Shown here piece after piece: positions 9,636 through 17,534 of a stretch of 64,000 nt of DNA. Both the position numbers and the translations under genes were made by a program. Source of the DNA: Haemophilus paraphrohaemolyticus (lineage in GTDB: Bacteria; Pseudomonadota; Gammaproteobacteria; Enterobacterales; Pasteurellaceae); the NCBI RefSeq assembly GCF_002015045.1, contig NZ_MUXX01000003.1, positions 62,001-126,000 of the forward strand, read 5' to 3'. The stretch's first letter is position 1. Each line of letters begins with the position of its first letter. The notes under the pieces were generated by a model. It had not been told where the DNA came from, made no database searches, and was given only the letters and a program-made list of their open reading frames with translations.

Positions 9636-10160
9636 TTAGTTCTTTTTTAAATTAGCTAATACAGCGAACGGGTTCGGTTTTTTCGCCAGTTCTTCAGGCA
9701 ATTCGCCAAAAACCTGTTCCTGCGTGGACACTTCACAGTGTGCAGCATCATGCATCGGGACTAGAGGCAATTCAATGATAAACTCATCTTCAATCATATC
9801 TAGTAAATTTACTTCGCCAAACTCATTGGTTTCAATCGGCTCATAAATTTCGGGCAAATCGTCCGCCTGATCCATATTTGACACTGGACTGAAACAAAAT
9901 GTGCAGTCGAGCGTTTGCGTAAATGGGTTACCACAACGTTGGCAGTCAAGCTCCACATCAACTGTCACCGTGCCTTTAATCACCACGAGTTTTTGAGGAT
10001 CAACATATAACGAGAGAGTAACTTGTGCATCGCTTAGCACGTGACCAACAGATTCACCCAAACGGATCAAAAGGTTCTTCGGAAAGTAGCCTTGGTAATC
10101 CATTCGACGCTGAGCGTCTTTATATGGGTCAATTGTTAGGGGTAGTTTTACCTTTTGCAT
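9636..10160 (-). CDS. yceD: YceD, large-subunit rRNA accumulation protein (DUF177)
   Basis: Protein of 174 residues needed for normal 23S rRNA accumulation in studied bacteria and plastids. Recognised from the VDVELDCQRCGNPFTQ segment with its CxxC pair, the acidic middle (DQADDLPEIYEPIE), and the C-terminal VNLLDMIEDEFIIELPLVPMH. Co-directional with rpmF (16 bases apart), the standard arrangement. Its start marks the end of the core block; immediately upstream the ter island begins. Confidence 0.93.
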   Translation of the reverse strand: MQKVKLPLTIDPYKDAQRRMDYQGYFPKNLLIRLGESVGHVLSDAQVTLSLYVDPQKLVVIKGTVTVDVELDCQRCGNPFTQTLDCTFCFSPVSNMDQADDLPEIYEPIETNEFGEVNLLDMIEDEFIIELPLVPMHDAAHCEVSTQEQVFGELPEELAKKPNPFAVLANLKKN

Positions 10161-10259
10161 AGGGTCGATATATTACAGATAGAACGTCAAATAGTCAAAA
10201 GGAAAATCGGCTTTTTTAACAAAAATAGACTAAAAGATGCTCTACTAACAGGGTAGTTT

Positions 10260-10622
10260 CTATTTTATTTGAAAAGAACTAATAAATGTTATTAAAGCAG
10301 ATTTCTGCTGTTCAGACAGATTTACGATCATGTTTAATAGAACTTCATCTAACATTGTTTTCTGAGTTTCATCACCTACACCATATCTTAACCATTCTGG
10401 TTTAACTAACAACCATTCTGACAATGTTTCTATTTTATCCATTGAGGGTATCGCCAATCCATTTAGCCATTTATGCACAGCTTGCTGTGTTACTGGTTCA
10501 TTAGGATGTCGTAGATTAAATTTAGTTGCTATTTCACTTGTCTTTAAATTATGCATAGCCATTGCTGAAAGAGCTAGTTTTAAACGTGCACTAAATTTTT
10601 CTTTTTCACTTAATATTTTCAT
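10260..10622 (-). CDS. XRE-type helix-turn-helix regulator of the ter island
   Basis: A 120-residue DNA-binding protein. The N-terminal half reads KFSARLKLALSAMAMHNLKT, then SEIATKFNLR and EPVTQQAVHKWLNGLAIPSM, a clear helix-turn-helix of the lambda-repressor/XRE type with recognition helix TQQAVHKWLNG. KPEWLRYG is the usual segment after the domain in short phage-like repressors. The C-terminal third is helical with no known sensor domain. A longer start at 10667 would add an unlikely hydrophobic lead; the ATG at 10622 was chosen. It is divergent from terC across about 100 bases containing a perfect inverted repeat, so it probably controls itself and the ter operon. Function is inferred from the fold and position. 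Confidence 0.8.
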   Translation of the reverse strand: MKILSEKEKFSARLKLALSAMAMHNLKTSEIATKFNLRHPNEPVTQQAVHKWLNGLAIPSMDKIETLSEWLLVKPEWLRYGVGDETQKTMLDEVLLNMIVNLSEQQKSALITFISSFQIK

Positions 10623-10656
10623 AATGAAAATAATTATGACGAAATCCAAAAAGATC

Positions 10657-10684
10657 TTGTAAACCATTTAGGTTTTTATATAAA
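10657..10684 (+). promoter_or_regulatory. Predicted sigma-70 promoter of the ter operon
   Basis: TTGTAA and TATAAA are separated by 16 bases, giving a reasonable -35/-10 pair upstream of terC. The -10 lies inside the left arm of the 10677-10701 palindrome. Confidence 0.45.
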
Positions 10685-10701
10685 CTGTATTGGTTTATAT
10701 A
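10677..10701. promoter_or_regulatory. Candidate operator: perfect inverted repeat between the regulator and terC
   Basis: TATATAAAC and GTTTATATA are perfect 9-base inverted arms around a 7-base spacer (TGTATTG). The repeat overlaps the predicted -10 of terC and sits in the divergent gap, the expected place for an XRE repressor site. A smaller repeat AAACC-ATTTA-GGTTT lies just upstream at 10661-10675. Confidence 0.55.
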
Positions 10702-10722
10702 TTTTCATTTTAGGTTTCATCT

Positions 10723-11724
10723 ATGCATCATTTTGGATTTCCTTTCGAGGTTTTGGTTGTTTTCTTCTGTGCAATTTTATTCTCAATTTATATTGACTTA
10801 GTTTCTCACCGACATAGTAAAGAAATTACCGTAAAAAATGCCGCGCTTTGGTCAATTTTTTGGATTTCATTGGCATTATCGTTCTACTTTTATCTTTATT
10901 TCCGCTTTGAGCCGGAATGGGCAGATCTCTATCTTGCCGGTTATGTACTTGAAAAAAGTTTATCCATTGATAACTTGATGGTATTTGTTGCGATCTTTAC
11001 ATCTTTTGGTATCAAAGATCACCTTCAACACCGTATTCTTTATTGGGGAATCTTAGGCGCATTGATTTTCCGAGCTATTTTCGTTGTGATTGGAACAGGA
11101 TTATTTGCCGCCAGTCCTTGGATTGGATTTATCTTTGCTGCATTTGTACTTTGGAGTGGTTGGAAAATGTTACGAGGCGGAGATGATAATGAAGAAGAAA
11201 TCGAAGACTATACTCATCACTGGAGTGTTCGTTTGGTAGGGAAAATAATGCCTGTTTTCCCAAAACTAGTGCAAGAAAAATTCTTTGTAAAAAATAACGA
11301 ATTAAATGCAGATCAAATAGTTTCCGTTACTCGTCAAGGTTTTCGTTACGCAACGCCTGCATTTTTATGTTTAATGGCTATTGAAACATCTGATGTAGCA
11401 TTTGCCTTTGACTCAGTACCTGCTGTTATTGCTGTTACTCAAGAACCATTACTCGTTTATGCTGCAATGATTTTCGCGATTCTAGGATTACGTAGTCTCT
11501 ATTTTATTCTTGCTGCACTCACAAAATATCTTGTTCACCTCGAAAAAGCTGTCATTGCCTTATTGTTCTTTATTGGTATCAAAATGGGAATTCAATCTTG
11601 GAATCATGCGGTATTTGATACAGGTATTCATATTCCAGCAAACGTAAGTCTTTATATTGTATTAGGTGTTTTGCTAATAGGAGTTATTGCTTCATTTATT
11701 TTCCCTGACAAAGAACAGGAATAA
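10723..11724 (+). CDS. terC: TerC family integral membrane protein
   Basis: Polytopic inner-membrane protein of 333 residues of the TerC/Alx family, linked to tellurite resistance and, in other members, Mn2+ export. About nine hydrophobic segments are visible. Family signatures are VLEKSLSIDNLMVFVAIF with its acidic and Asn residues in the membrane, the second half-repeat LCLMAIETSDVAFAFDSVPAV, and LGLRSLYFILAAL. A charged cytoplasmic stretch (GGDDNEEEIEDYTHHW) separates the two halves. First gene of the ter operon, followed five bases later by a secreted protein. Substrate cannot be told from sequence. Confidence 0.93.
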   Translation: MHHFGFPFEVLVVFFCAILFSIYIDLVSHRHSKEITVKNAALWSIFWISLALSFYFYLYFRFEPEWADLYLAGYVLEKSLSIDNLMVFVAIFTSFGIKDHLQHRILYWGILGALIFRAIFVVIGTGLFAASPWIGFIFAAFVLWSGWKMLRGGDDNEEEIEDYTHHWSVRLVGKIMPVFPKLVQEKFFVKNNELNADQIVSVTRQGFRYATPAFLCLMAIETSDVAFAFDSVPAVIAVTQEPLLVYAAMIFAILGLRSLYFILAALTKYLVHLEKAVIALLFFIGIKMGIQSWNHAVFDTGIHIPANVSLYIVLGVLLIGVIASFIFPDKEQE

Positions 11725-11729
11725 TCTAT

Positions 11730-12098
11730 ATGGTTACTAAAAAATTAATACTACTTTCAATCGGTTTAATTTCCATTAATACAATGGCTAATCAATATTA
11801 TGTTGCCCCACCAACATCTTCTACGAGGGGGCATGTTCCGGTTATTAGTGATGAACAAATGGAGAAATGTGTTGAAATCTATAACCAATCAAAATGGTTA
11901 GGTGATTCACTTCAAAATACTTATGTTGATCAATATTCGAGTGCATCAGTAAATGCTTATAACCAAAAAATAGCTCAACATTCACAAATGATAAATTGGT
12001 TTAATCAAAATTGCGCAGGAAAACAATCACGTTCTGCTTGTGAAGCTGCAATGGAACTAAATCGTAAAAATGGGATACCAACACAAAATTGTTATTAG
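11730..12098 (+). CDS. Small predicted periplasmic protein with four cysteines, in the ter operon
   Basis: Unrecognised 122-residue protein. The N-terminus MVTKKLILLSIGLISINTMA is a signal peptide with probable cleavage after TMA. The mature part of about 100 residues is hydrophilic, Asn/Gln-rich, and holds four cysteines (EKC, QNC, SAC and the penultimate residue in QNCY), enough for two disulfides. It is 5 bases after terC and 9 bases before the first vWA gene, so it belongs to the operon. No known domain was recognised. It could be a periplasmic partner of TerC or a metalloid-binding protein; this is inference from position only. Confidence 0.75.
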   Translation: MVTKKLILLSIGLISINTMANQYYVAPPTSSTRGHVPVISDEQMEKCVEIYNQSKWLGDSLQNTYVDQYSSASVNAYNQKIAQHSQMINWFNQNCAGKQSRSACEAAMELNRKNGIPTQNCY

Positions 12099-12107
12099 GA
12101 GAAATTT

Positions 12108-12746
12108 ATGCGTCGTTTACCTGTTTATTTATTAGTCGACACTTCTGGCTCAATGATGGGCGAGGCTATTGAATCTGTGCGTAATGGTTTACAAATGCTA
12201 GTTTCTGCATTACGTCAAGATCCTTACGCATTAGAAACGGCTTATCTATCTGTGATTACTTTTGATAGCAAAGCCAAACAAGTTACACCACTAACGGAGC
12301 TAATGAGTTTTCAGCTTCCAACTATTGAAGCATCAGGCTTAACATCAATGGGCGAAGCACTCTCATTATTAACAGATTGTATCAACCGTGAAGTACAAAA
12401 AGGCTCAGCCGAAGTAAAAGGTGACTGGAAACCAGTTGTTTTTTTACTTTCTGATGGTGTGCCAACAGACGATCTACAAAAGGGAATTAATGCATTGAGA
12501 ACCGTGAAAACTGGCACCTTTGTGGCTTGTGCGGCAGGTGCTGGAGCAGATACCAATGTATTAAAACAAATTACAGAAAGTGTAGTATCATTAGATACCG
12601 CAGATGCTAACTCTATTAAAGCCTTCTTTAAATGGGTATCTGCTTCTATTTCTGTATCAAGTCAAAAAGTAGATCTCAACAAAAAAGATGTAGGCGGATT
12701 AGGTGAACTTCCTCCACCACCAGCAGAATTAAATATTGTTTTATAA
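12108..12746 (+). CDS. terY: TerY-like von Willebrand factor A protein, first of three
   Basis: Cytoplasmic vWA-domain protein of 212 residues, the length of TerY and E. coli YegL. The metal-ion-dependent adhesion site is complete: D11-T-S13-G-S15, T79 in GLTSMGEA, and D116 in LLSDGVPTDD. Such proteins are thought to act as metal-dependent assembly scaffolds. The C-terminus ends GELPPPPAELNIVL, a proline tail shared with the second vWA gene. It has a strong site TAGGAGAAATTT before the ATG, repeated almost exactly before the third vWA gene. Confidence 0.9.
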   Translation: MRRLPVYLLVDTSGSMMGEAIESVRNGLQMLVSALRQDPYALETAYLSVITFDSKAKQVTPLTELMSFQLPTIEASGLTSMGEALSLLTDCINREVQKGSAEVKGDWKPVVFLLSDGVPTDDLQKGINALRTVKTGTFVACAAGAGADTNVLKQITESVVSLDTADANSIKAFFKWVSASISVSSQKVDLNKKDVGGLGELPPPPAELNIVL

Positions 12747-12764
12747 TTTAGGTGGTTAGTAGAT

Positions 12765-13400
12765 ATGTCTAGAAGACTACTCACTTATATTTGTATTGAT
12801 ACATCAGGCTCGATGAAAGGAGAGCCAATCGAAGCAGTGAATGTTGGTTTGCAATCACTGCTTTCCGCCTTACGACAAAATCCTTATGCATTAGAAAGTG
12901 TGTATCTCTCCATTTCAACATTTGATACGCAAATAAAAAATGTGCTGCCATTAACCGCACTTGAAGATGTGGTATTGCCGACCATTAGTTGCCCTGATAG
13001 TGGGGCAACCTTTCTTGGCAAAATGTTAGAAGAAATCTCACAAGCGGTTAAAAAAGATCGTATTCTTGCTACATCTGAACAAAAAGGCGATTGGCGACCG
13101 ATTTTAATTTTACTCACAGACGGAAAACCTTCCGATACATTAGCTTATGAACTCGCCATTCCACAAATTAAAGCCTTAAATTTTGGCAACATTGTCGCTT
13201 GTGCAGCAGGTCCAAAAGCGGATCCAAACATCTTAAAAAAATTAACGGATACCGTGGTATCACTCGATACAATGGATGCAAATAGCTTTGCACAGTTCTT
13301 CCAATGGGTTTCTGCTTCAGTTGCTCAAACCAGCGTCAGTATGGGCTCAACAAGCAATGATCTCCCTCCTCCACCTGATGAAATCACTGTTGTATTTTAG
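12765..13400 (+). CDS. TerY-like von Willebrand factor A protein, second of three
   Basis: Paralog of the preceding gene, 211 residues. The MIDAS is complete (D12-T-S14-G-S16, the Thr in SGATFLGKML, and the Asp in LLTDGKPSD). It shares the framework PYALESVYLSISTFD, KGDWRPILILL and VACAAGPKADPN with its neighbours and ends DLPPPPDEITVVF. A Hin-type uptake word (AAGTGCGGT on the minus strand) lies inside it at 12954-12962, and an Apl-type word near 13035. It starts 18 bases after the first vWA gene. Whether the copies form a hetero-complex is not known. Confidence 0.9.
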   Translation: MSRRLLTYICIDTSGSMKGEPIEAVNVGLQSLLSALRQNPYALESVYLSISTFDTQIKNVLPLTALEDVVLPTISCPDSGATFLGKMLEEISQAVKKDRILATSEQKGDWRPILILLTDGKPSDTLAYELAIPQIKALNFGNIVACAAGPKADPNILKKLTDTVVSLDTMDANSFAQFFQWVSASVAQTSVSMGSTSNDLPPPPDEITVVF

Positions 13401-13408
13401 GAGAAATT

Positions 13409-14446
13409 ATGCGTCGTTTACCTGTTTATCTTGTTGTTGATATCTCCGAAAGTATGGCTGGCGAAAATCTTCGTCAAATGCAAGAAGGCATTAGTCGCTT
13501 GGTTAATCAACTTCGCCGTGATCCTTACGCGTTAGAATCTGTTTATCTTTCTGTGATCGCATTTGCTGGGGCGGCTGGTACGCTTGCACCATTAACGGAA
13601 TTAATGAGTTTTTACCCACCTCGTTTGCCGATTGGTTCTGGAACATCTATTGGTGCAGCACTGAATCATTTAATGAATTCTTTAGAAAAAGATATTGTGC
13701 GTAGTACGCCAGAGAAAAAGGGGGATTGGAAACCATTGATTTACATTATGTCAGACGGTTCGCCAACAGATGATCCTACACAAGCTATTTCTCGCTGGAA
13801 ATACCATTTTCAAAATAAGGCGAAGCTAATCAATATTGGCATTGGTAAATTTGCCAACCTTGATACATTAAGTGCAATTAGTGATTTAACCTATCGACTA
13901 GATGATGAAGATATAGAAAAAGTTTACCGTGCTTTATGTGAATCTGTTGCGGATTCCATTCTAAGTCAAAGTCGCTCGCTGGGTGTGGAATTGCCTATAT
14001 CACTGAATAAAGAAATTTTAGAAAGTGGTGCGATTTCTTTGATTAAAGAAAAAGAGCAAGCGGTCGCTTTAGATGAAAATTATGCAATCATCGTAGGTAA
14101 ATGTAGCAAGGTGAAATTGCCTTATTTAATGAAATATGAACGGCTTGAAAACAGTCCGCTTGATAATGCGATTTTTCAATATGTTGGTGTTTACCCTGCT
14201 GAAAAAGATTACGTAGATTGGTCTGATCATCGCCCAAATTACAGCAAAATTTCTACCTCACAATTATGGGGTGGTGGCGGTTGCCCCCATTGTGGAGCTG
14301 CTTTTGGTTTGTGTATGTGCAACTGTGGGCAAATTTTCTGTGCTAACGGCGAAAAAGAAGTCGTCTGCCCTGGTTGTAATGAAACCTTGTATTTTAATGA
14401 TGAAGCCGACGGTGCTGATTTTGATATTACGCGTGCAAGGGGCTAG
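13409..14446 (+). CDS. vWA protein with C-terminal TerY-C metal-binding domain, third of three
   Basis: A 345-residue protein with an N-terminal vWA domain (about residues 1-195) and an extra C-terminal module. The MIDAS is D11-I-S13-E-S15, the Thr of GSGTSIGAAL and the Asp of IMSDGSPTDD. Residues 290-325 carry eight cysteines: C292, C295, C302, C304, C306, C311, C320 and C323, in the pattern CPHCGAAF, LCMCNCGQIFC, CPGC. This is the TerY-C type zinc-ribbon-like domain. A linker of about 95 residues separates the two. The proline tail of the first two paralogs is missing. The start context repeats that of the first vWA gene. It ends 2 bases before the phosphatase gene. Confidence 0.9.
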   Translation: MRRLPVYLVVDISESMAGENLRQMQEGISRLVNQLRRDPYALESVYLSVIAFAGAAGTLAPLTELMSFYPPRLPIGSGTSIGAALNHLMNSLEKDIVRSTPEKKGDWKPLIYIMSDGSPTDDPTQAISRWKYHFQNKAKLINIGIGKFANLDTLSAISDLTYRLDDEDIEKVYRALCESVADSILSQSRSLGVELPISLNKEILESGAISLIKEKEQAVALDENYAIIVGKCSKVKLPYLMKYERLENSPLDNAIFQYVGVYPAEKDYVDWSDHRPNYSKISTSQLWGGGGCPHCGAAFGLCMCNCGQIFCANGEKEVVCPGCNETLYFNDEADGADFDITRARG

Positions 14447-14448
14447 GG

Positions 14449-15999
14449 ATGAATGCAACCGAACAATTAGAAAAAATAAAATCTTGGTTAAATCAGGCTG
14501 ATGAAAAATATCTTGATGCCTTTGCCAGTCAAAATCAGACATTAATATCCCATATTTGTGAAATATGGCAACGTTTTCAGGAAGCTAAAAACATAACATC
14601 ATTGGAAAATAATATGTTGATCATTCAACCAACAGAAACAACACCAGTATATAAAAAAGATCTCATCATTACATTGCCAAATGCAAAACAAGATGAACCT
14701 TATTTTTACCAAAAAACCAATGATTTCCCTACAATTCAATCTCTAAAAGTCGAAGAGGACCTTGGATTAGCTTGGAATGTAGAAGCGCAAGCATTAGATG
14801 GTGTACCGATAAAGAGCGGTGAATTTTTACTGACTTTTCAACTTACTGACGGTAATACAGTACACTCAACCCTTTTTATCAATCCTAATCCAAAATATTT
14901 ATGGAAGAACATTCCTTCCGATAAAAATAGCCGTTTTTGGAAACCAGATAGTGCAAGTAGCCAGATTTCCACAGACTTAGGACAATTAATCGCAGCACGT
15001 ATGCGCGGACGTACTCACGCAATGAAAGGAACATGCTGTGATGATGATTTTACTATCGGCTATCACGAGAAATCAAAATTTCATTTCATTGCTGTTGCCG
15101 ACGGTGCTGGAAGTGCAGAATTTTCTCGTCAAGGCTCAAAACTAGCTGTAGAGGCCGCAAAAGATAAATTTTTTGAGTTACTGAATATTGAAGGTAAAGA
15201 CTACCAAAAACTTTCCCAAAAAAACGAACAAGAACTCGCTTATATTACCAAAGTGATGTTTAAAGAAGCGGTTCAAGCCGCTTATCTTGCCCAAGAAACA
15301 GCGGCAAAAGATTATGTTATTGAACAGAAATCACTTTCTTGCACATTACTGCTGGCGTTTACATTACCTTTAATCGATGGAAAATGGTTCACTGCTTGTT
15401 ATTGGGTGGGAGATGGTGCAGCTGCAATCTTTGATCCCGCTATACAAAAAATCAAATTATTGGGTGAAGTTGACTCAGGACAATATTCAGGTGAAACCCA
15501 ATTTTTAACCTTAGCTGAAGCCAATGCGGAAAAAATCACCGCACGTATTTATACAGATATTCGTGATTATCCTCCAATCCTGATATTAATGACAGATGGC
15601 GTTTCCGATCCTAAATTTCATAGTGATGTACAGCTTAACACCTTTGAGGCTTGGCAAATCTTTTGGCAAGAATTACGTGAACCATTACAAAAAGAACAAC
15701 CAGAAAAAGCCTTAGAGGAATGGCTAGATTTCTTCTCAAAAGGAGAGCACGATGATCGCACTTTAGCGATGTTTATTCCGCAGTCAGAATGGCAGGGAAT
15801 GACTTATACATCAATGAGCAATGAAATCTTGAAGGAAGAATCAACAATAGTGAATGAGATAGTTCTACAAGCGGCTGAAAATAATCAAGAATTTGCTAAT
15901 GAAAAAGTCAGAACTATCAACATTACTCAGAACAATGAAACAAAAACAATCACGCTCCAGAAAGCAAGTGACATACCACTTCAAAAAGGAACTGAATAA
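14449..15999 (+). CDS. PP2C-family protein phosphatase of the ter island with N-terminal Ig-like domain
   Basis: A 516-residue serine/threonine phosphatase related to E. coli YegK but about twice as long. The PP2C domain (about residues 180-445) has RGRTHAMKGTCCDDDF, the metal-binding AVADGAGSAEFSRQG (D218-G219), CYWVGDGAAAIFD, LMTDGVSDPKF and HDDRTLAMF. Residues 60-150 resemble a small beta-sandwich of the putative-Ig type (LGLAWNVEAQALDGVPIKSG, then EFLLTFQLTDG). The last 60 residues are low-complexity and probably unstructured. Its stop overlaps the kinase start by one base (TAATG), so the opposing enzymes are translationally coupled. It presumably reverses the kinase's phosphorylation. 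Confidence 0.9.
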   Translation: MNATEQLEKIKSWLNQADEKYLDAFASQNQTLISHICEIWQRFQEAKNITSLENNMLIIQPTETTPVYKKDLIITLPNAKQDEPYFYQKTNDFPTIQSLKVEEDLGLAWNVEAQALDGVPIKSGEFLLTFQLTDGNTVHSTLFINPNPKYLWKNIPSDKNSRFWKPDSASSQISTDLGQLIAARMRGRTHAMKGTCCDDDFTIGYHEKSKFHFIAVADGAGSAEFSRQGSKLAVEAAKDKFFELLNIEGKDYQKLSQKNEQELAYITKVMFKEAVQAAYLAQETAAKDYVIEQKSLSCTLLLAFTLPLIDGKWFTACYWVGDGAAAIFDPAIQKIKLLGEVDSGQYSGETQFLTLAEANAEKITARIYTDIRDYPPILILMTDGVSDPKFHSDVQLNTFEAWQIFWQELREPLQKEQPEKALEEWLDFFSKGEHDDRTLAMFIPQSEWQGMTYTSMSNEILKEESTIVNEIVLQAAENNQEFANEKVRTINITQNNETKTITLQKASDIPLQKGTE

Positions 16000-17498
16000 T
16001 GGGTAAAGTTATCACGCTCACTGCAACAAATGGTGAAACTATTCAATTTGTTGATGAAATCAAAGCCCAAGGCGGAATGAAAGATGTGATGTTCTCACCT
16101 AATAAAGATTATGTTGTTGCATTCTTCCGTGAACCTGCTGATCTTGCCACGAAAGAGCGGTTAGAAATGATAACAGGAACTTACCGCGAAAAGATCTTTA
16201 ATCAAGAAGGTGGCGAATATCTTAAAAAATTATTCTGTTGGCCTACCGCTGTAGTGGAATATCAAGGCAAGCTCGGTGTGGTTAGCCCTTTTTATCGTGA
16301 TTGCTTTTTCTTCCAATATGGTAGCCGTAATAACGATATGTTAGGCATTAAAGGCAAAGATAAAGACGGTAAATGGTTTGCTAGTGCTTCTAATCGAAAT
16401 AAATTCCTTGACCCAAGAGAGTTAGGCGATTGGATGTTGCATTTGAAAGTCTGCTTGATGCTGGCCCGTGCCGTTCGCCGTATGCATATGGCTGGATTAA
16501 GTCATAGTGACTTAGGTTACAAAAACTGTTTAATCGACCCAACAACGGGTCAAGCGAGCTTGATTGATATTGACGGTTTAGTAGTGCCAGGGAAACATCC
16601 GCCAACTGTTGTGGGAACACCTGATTTTATTGCACCTGAAGTAGTGGCAACACAACATTTAGATAAAAACGATCCTAAGCGTAAGTTACCTAGCCGAACT
16701 ACGGATTTACACGCGTTAGCAGTGTTAATTTATATGTATTTACTTTATCGCCATCCACTTCGAGGTGATAAGGTTTTTGATATGAATGATAGCCAGCGTG
16801 ATGAAGAATTAGGAATGGGAGAACAGGCGTTATTCATTGAACACCCAACCGATCATTCTAATCGTATAAAAGTAGGGAATGTTAAACCTAGCGAACTGCC
16901 TTGGAAAGACACACAAAAAATGCCTTATTCCATTACTGGACCTTATTTAAGCGAATTATTTAAACGCGCCTTTATTGACGGCTTGCATAATCCTATTGCT
17001 CGTCCGACAGCAGATGAATGGGAACAGGCATTAGTAAAAACAGTAGATTTGCTTCAGCCTTGTCAAGGCGCTAATTGTGAACAGAAATGGTATGCTTTTG
17101 ATAATTCTAAATCTCCTAAATGTCCGTTTTGTGGCACAGCACATCAAGGTAAATTGCCCGTGTTAAATTTATATTCTGCTGCACCAAATGGTAGTTATCG
17201 TCCTGATAATCACAGAATTATGGTCTACAGCGGACAATCACTTTTCAAATGGCATTCAGATAATCGTATTTTCCCGAATGAGAAATTAAAAGTGGAAGAT
17301 GCAAAACGCATTGGATATTTCGTGTTATATCAAGGAAATTGGTGGCTTGTGAACGAAAATCTGACTGATATGGTAGATGTCAATACTAAACAATCTATTC
17401 CTATTGGTGGAAAAGTGAAACTCGAAGAAGGTGCCAAAATTCTTTTGAAAAAAGGCGAAGGCGGACGGCTTATCGTTGTTCAAATGACTGGTGCATAA
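15999..17498 (+). CDS. Protein kinase-like protein with zinc ribbon (YegI type)
   Basis: A 499-residue protein with a eukaryotic-like kinase domain in roughly residues 20-350. The catalytic loop HSDLGYKN (H169, D171, N176), a DFG-equivalent LIDIDG (188-193), VVGTPDFIAPEVV as activation segment with the APE motif, and TTDLHALAVLIYMYLL for helix F are all recognisable. The N-lobe is divergent (AQGGMKDVMF, then YVVAFFRE). A zinc ribbon follows (C355, C360, C375, C378), then a C-terminal domain of about 110 residues rich in beta strands. E. coli YegI has a comparable kinase plus ribbon plan. Overlaps the phosphatase gene by one base. Substrates are unknown; the vWA proteins and TerD are obvious candidates. 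Confidence 0.88.
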   Translation: MGKVITLTATNGETIQFVDEIKAQGGMKDVMFSPNKDYVVAFFREPADLATKERLEMITGTYREKIFNQEGGEYLKKLFCWPTAVVEYQGKLGVVSPFYRDCFFFQYGSRNNDMLGIKGKDKDGKWFASASNRNKFLDPRELGDWMLHLKVCLMLARAVRRMHMAGLSHSDLGYKNCLIDPTTGQASLIDIDGLVVPGKHPPTVVGTPDFIAPEVVATQHLDKNDPKRKLPSRTTDLHALAVLIYMYLLYRHPLRGDKVFDMNDSQRDEELGMGEQALFIEHPTDHSNRIKVGNVKPSELPWKDTQKMPYSITGPYLSELFKRAFIDGLHNPIARPTADEWEQALVKTVDLLQPCQGANCEQKWYAFDNSKSPKCPFCGTAHQGKLPVLNLYSAAPNGSYRPDNHRIMVYSGQSLFKWHSDNRIFPNEKLKVEDAKRIGYFVLYQGNWWLVNENLTDMVDVNTKQSIPIGGKVKLEEGAKILLKKGEGGRLIVVQMTGA

Positions 17499-17534
17499 GA
17501 TTTATTAACCTAATAACAACTGGAGAATTATAAT

